Notes under the pieces: model-generated | Databases searched by the model: none | The model's input: only the letters and a program-made list of their open reading frames with translations | What the model was told of the DNA's origin: nothing | Part shown: positions 62,462-64,000 of the stretch, one piece after another | Position numbering within the stretch: position 1 is the first letter of the stretch | Layout: the number at the start of each line of letters is the position of its first letter | Position numbers and translations under genes: made by a program | Assembly: GCA_025758045.1 (NCBI GenBank) | Contig: CP107208.1 | Span: 372,001 to 436,000 of the forward strand | DNA: 64,000 nucleotides | Direction: 5' to 3' | DNA from: Oscillospiraceae bacterium | GTDB taxonomy: Bacteria > Bacillota > Clostridia > Oscillospirales > Ruminococcaceae

Positions 62462-62512
62462 AGAGAAGCGCTGGCGGGCGCCAGCCGCCCAAACCAGCGC
62501 TTCTCTTTTTCT
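62462..62512 (+). terminator. Partial terminator between the binding-protein gene and livH2
   Basis: AGAGAAGCGCTGG pairs perfectly with CCAGCGCTTCTCT, followed by TTTTCTT. Probably lowers expression of the permease genes relative to the binding protein. Confidence 0.82.
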
Positions 62513-62536
62513 TATTAAAAACGGAGGTAGCACAAG

Positions 62537-63406
62537 ATGCTGTTTCAACAGATATTGAATGGTCTGACAAACGGCAGCCTGTATGCGCTGATGGCAGTCG
62601 GTGTTACGATGGTGTACAAATCCCTCGGCATGCTGAACTTTGCCCACGGCGACATTATGATGGTCGGCACGTTTATCACCCTTACTTTTATTACCAAACT
62701 GGGTCTCCCCTTTTATGTATCGGTGCCTCTGGGCATCATCTGCGCCGCAGGTCTCGGCTTCTTGCTGGAGCGCGTGATCCTGCGCAAGGTCAAATTTTCT
62801 TCGTTCGTCAACCTGCTGATCGCAACGGTCGGCGTTTCCTACGTGCTGCGCAATGCGTCCATGGTCATCTGGGGCACCAACCCGCAGCTGTTCCCCAGCA
62901 TGTTCCCCTCGGAACTGATCGAAATTGGCGAGTTCCGCATCACCCCGCAGTCTATCGGCATTATCATCATCTCGCTGGCTATCATCACCGGCCTGCATTT
63001 CTTCTTTACCAAAGTCAAGATCGGCAAGTGCATGCAGCTTGCCAACTCTGACCCTGAGGGCGCTGCCATGATGGGTGTCAACGTCACCTACATGCGCTTC
63101 CTCACTTTTGGTATCAGCGCGGCACTGGCCTGCATTGCCGGTGTCATGATTGCCCCGCTGACCTACGCCCGTGTTGACATGAGCGCCACCATCGGTATGA
63201 AAGCCTTCGCCGCTGCTATCCTTGGCGGTATCGGCAACCTGTGGGGTGCCTTGCTGGGCGGCATCATCCTGGGCATCGTCGAAGCCGTTGGCTCGGCCTA
63301 CATCTCCACTGCCTACCGTGATGCATTCTCGTTCATCATCCTGTTCATCGTCCTGTTTGTCAAGCCCACCGGCCTGCTGAACAAGAAGATCGAAAACAAA
63401 CTGTAA
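62537..63406 (+). CDS. LivH-type ABC transporter permease (second system)
   Basis: 289 residues with about eight membrane segments. Typical pieces are GLTNGSLYALMAVGVTMVYK, MLNFAHGDIMMVGTF and IGMKAFAAAILGGIGNLWGA. GGAGG precedes the ATG at 62537. Confidence 0.94.
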   Translation: MLFQQILNGLTNGSLYALMAVGVTMVYKSLGMLNFAHGDIMMVGTFITLTFITKLGLPFYVSVPLGIICAAGLGFLLERVILRKVKFSSFVNLLIATVGVSYVLRNASMVIWGTNPQLFPSMFPSELIEIGEFRITPQSIGIIIISLAIITGLHFFFTKVKIGKCMQLANSDPEGAAMMGVNVTYMRFLTFGISAALACIAGVMIAPLTYARVDMSATIGMKAFAAAILGGIGNLWGALLGGIILGIVEAVGSAYISTAYRDAFSFIILFIVLFVKPTGLLNKKIENKL

Positions 63407-63419
63407 GGAGGGCTTTATC

Positions 63420-64000
63420 ATGACGAGAACCAAGAAAAGCGCTGCTCTCCTGAAAATTCTGGTGATCGCAGCGATTTTGATCCTGCTGCCGATCGTCACC
63501 CCAAACATGTATATCATGCAGATCATTAACATGATCGGTATCTATATCATCCTGGGCATTGGCATCAACGTGCTGACTGGCTACACCGGCCAGCTGTCCC
63601 TGGGCCAGGCCGCATTCTTCGGCATCGGCGCTTACACCGCCGCGTTGATGAACACCCGCGCCGGGCTGCAGTTTATCCCCTGCCTGCTGGGTTCTGTGGT
63701 CGTTACCGCGTTCTTCGGCGTGGTTCTGGCCATCCCCGCTCTGAAAGTCAAAGGTTCCTACCTGGCCCTGCTGACCATGGGCTTCGGCGAAGTGGTCCGC
63801 ATTGTAATGATCAACTGGACCCCCGTCACCAACGGCACCGCCGGTGTGCTGGGTATCCAGAGCCCCGTCATCTTCGGCTTTTCCTTTGACACACTGAAGA
63901 AATACTACTTCCTCATCCTCCTGTTTGTGCTGCTGGGTCTGGCCTATGAGAGCATCATCATCCGCACCCGCACCGGCCGCGCTTTTATCGCCATCCGCGA
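63420..64000 (+). CDS. LivM-type ABC transporter permease (second system), cut by the window end
   Basis: Starts ATG at 63420 behind GGAGGGC, 13 bases after livH2. The 193 visible residues begin MTRTKKSAALLKILVIAAIL and contain TGYTGQLSLGQAAFFGIGAY and VKGSYLALLTMGFGEVVRIV, which are LivM hallmarks. ATPase genes are expected to the right. Confidence 0.93.
   Translation, partial: MTRTKKSAALLKILVIAAILILLPIVTPNMYIMQIINMIGIYIILGIGINVLTGYTGQLSLGQAAFFGIGAYTAALMNTRAGLQFIPCLLGSVVVTAFFGVVLAIPALKVKGSYLALLTMGFGEVVRIVMINWTPVTNGTAGVLGIQSPVIFGFSFDTLKKYYFLILLFVLLGLAYESIIIRTRTGRAFIAIR

Noticed and set aside
61235..63532. Very long minus-strand open frame (about 765 codons) opposite the second liv cluster
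   Set aside because: It runs antisense to clearly real transporter genes, has no ribosome binding site at its start and its composition follows from GC-biased third codon positions.

Overview
The window looks like chromosome of a GC-rich, Gram-positive-type anaerobe of the Clostridia, most likely Oscillospirales. The 16S gene reads like the Gemmiger/Subdoligranulum/Faecalibacterium group, but this is by eye only. Supporting signs are lipoprotein-type (not periplasmic) binding proteins, strong AGGAGG ribosome binding sites, sigma-A promoters, a complete rrn operon with tRNA-Ala and tRNA-Ile in the spacer, and the anaerobic (cbi) cobalamin route. No phage, plasmid, CRISPR or intact insertion sequence was seen.

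Layout. (1) 1-9.9 kb: rpoN (sigma-54) and a convergent sugar-acid module made of a Gat-type PTS (IIA, IIB, IIC), a galactonate-dehydratase-like enolase and a KDPG/KDPGal-type aldolase. Behind it lie a LevR-type sigma-54 activator and a phosphotriesterase-family (lactonase-like) protein. A textbook -24/-12 promoter sits in front of the PTS genes, so the sigma factor, its activator and its target promoter are all here. (2) 10.0-15.4 kb: rrn operon on the minus strand. (3) 15.4-20.0 kb: Nudix hydrolase, MetE-like methyltransferase, two LysR regulators and a small unknown protein. (4) 20.0-40.5 kb: an approximately 20 kb minus-strand cobalamin region headed by a cobalamin riboswitch. It holds a lipoprotein cobaltochelatase (CbiK), a two-repeat lipoprotein, a BtuFCD-type ABC transporter whose ATPase is fused to CbiD, then cbiF, G, H, J, ET, A, cobT, U, S, a short cobU paralogue, cobC, cbiB, cobD, cbiP and cbiC. 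cbiL and a cob(I)alamin adenosyltransferase are not in the window. (5) 40.7-51.6 kb: one long minus-strand operon. Five liv-type transporter genes lead into a cytidylate-kinase-like gene, a D-amino-acid aminotransferase, two proteins matching the two halves of D-glutamate cyclase, and 5-oxoprolinase PxpABC. (6) 51.8-64 kb: plus-strand genes including an unknown Cys-rich protein, an L-cysteine desulfidase-family protein preceded by a broken paralogue, dapF, a two-part Thr/Ser exporter with a LacI regulator, an M29-like protein, a class-V PLP enzyme and a second liv transporter that runs off the end.

How it works together. The sugar-acid module appears to import and phosphorylate its substrate through the PTS, open a phospho-lactone, dehydrate it and cleave it to pyruvate and a triose phosphate without a separate kinase. 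The LacI protein probably controls its own exporter operon and the divergent-function M29/class-V/liv2 block through three copies of a shared operator. The most unusual object is a 172-bp repeat present four times. Its copies differ by paired, compensating changes in several stems, and three of the four lie directly after a stop codon in the same orientation relative to the gene, which suggests a structured RNA or mobile hairpin element. Several gene remnants (response regulator, GNAT acetyltransferase, desulfidase tail) lie in region 6 and mark recent gene loss.
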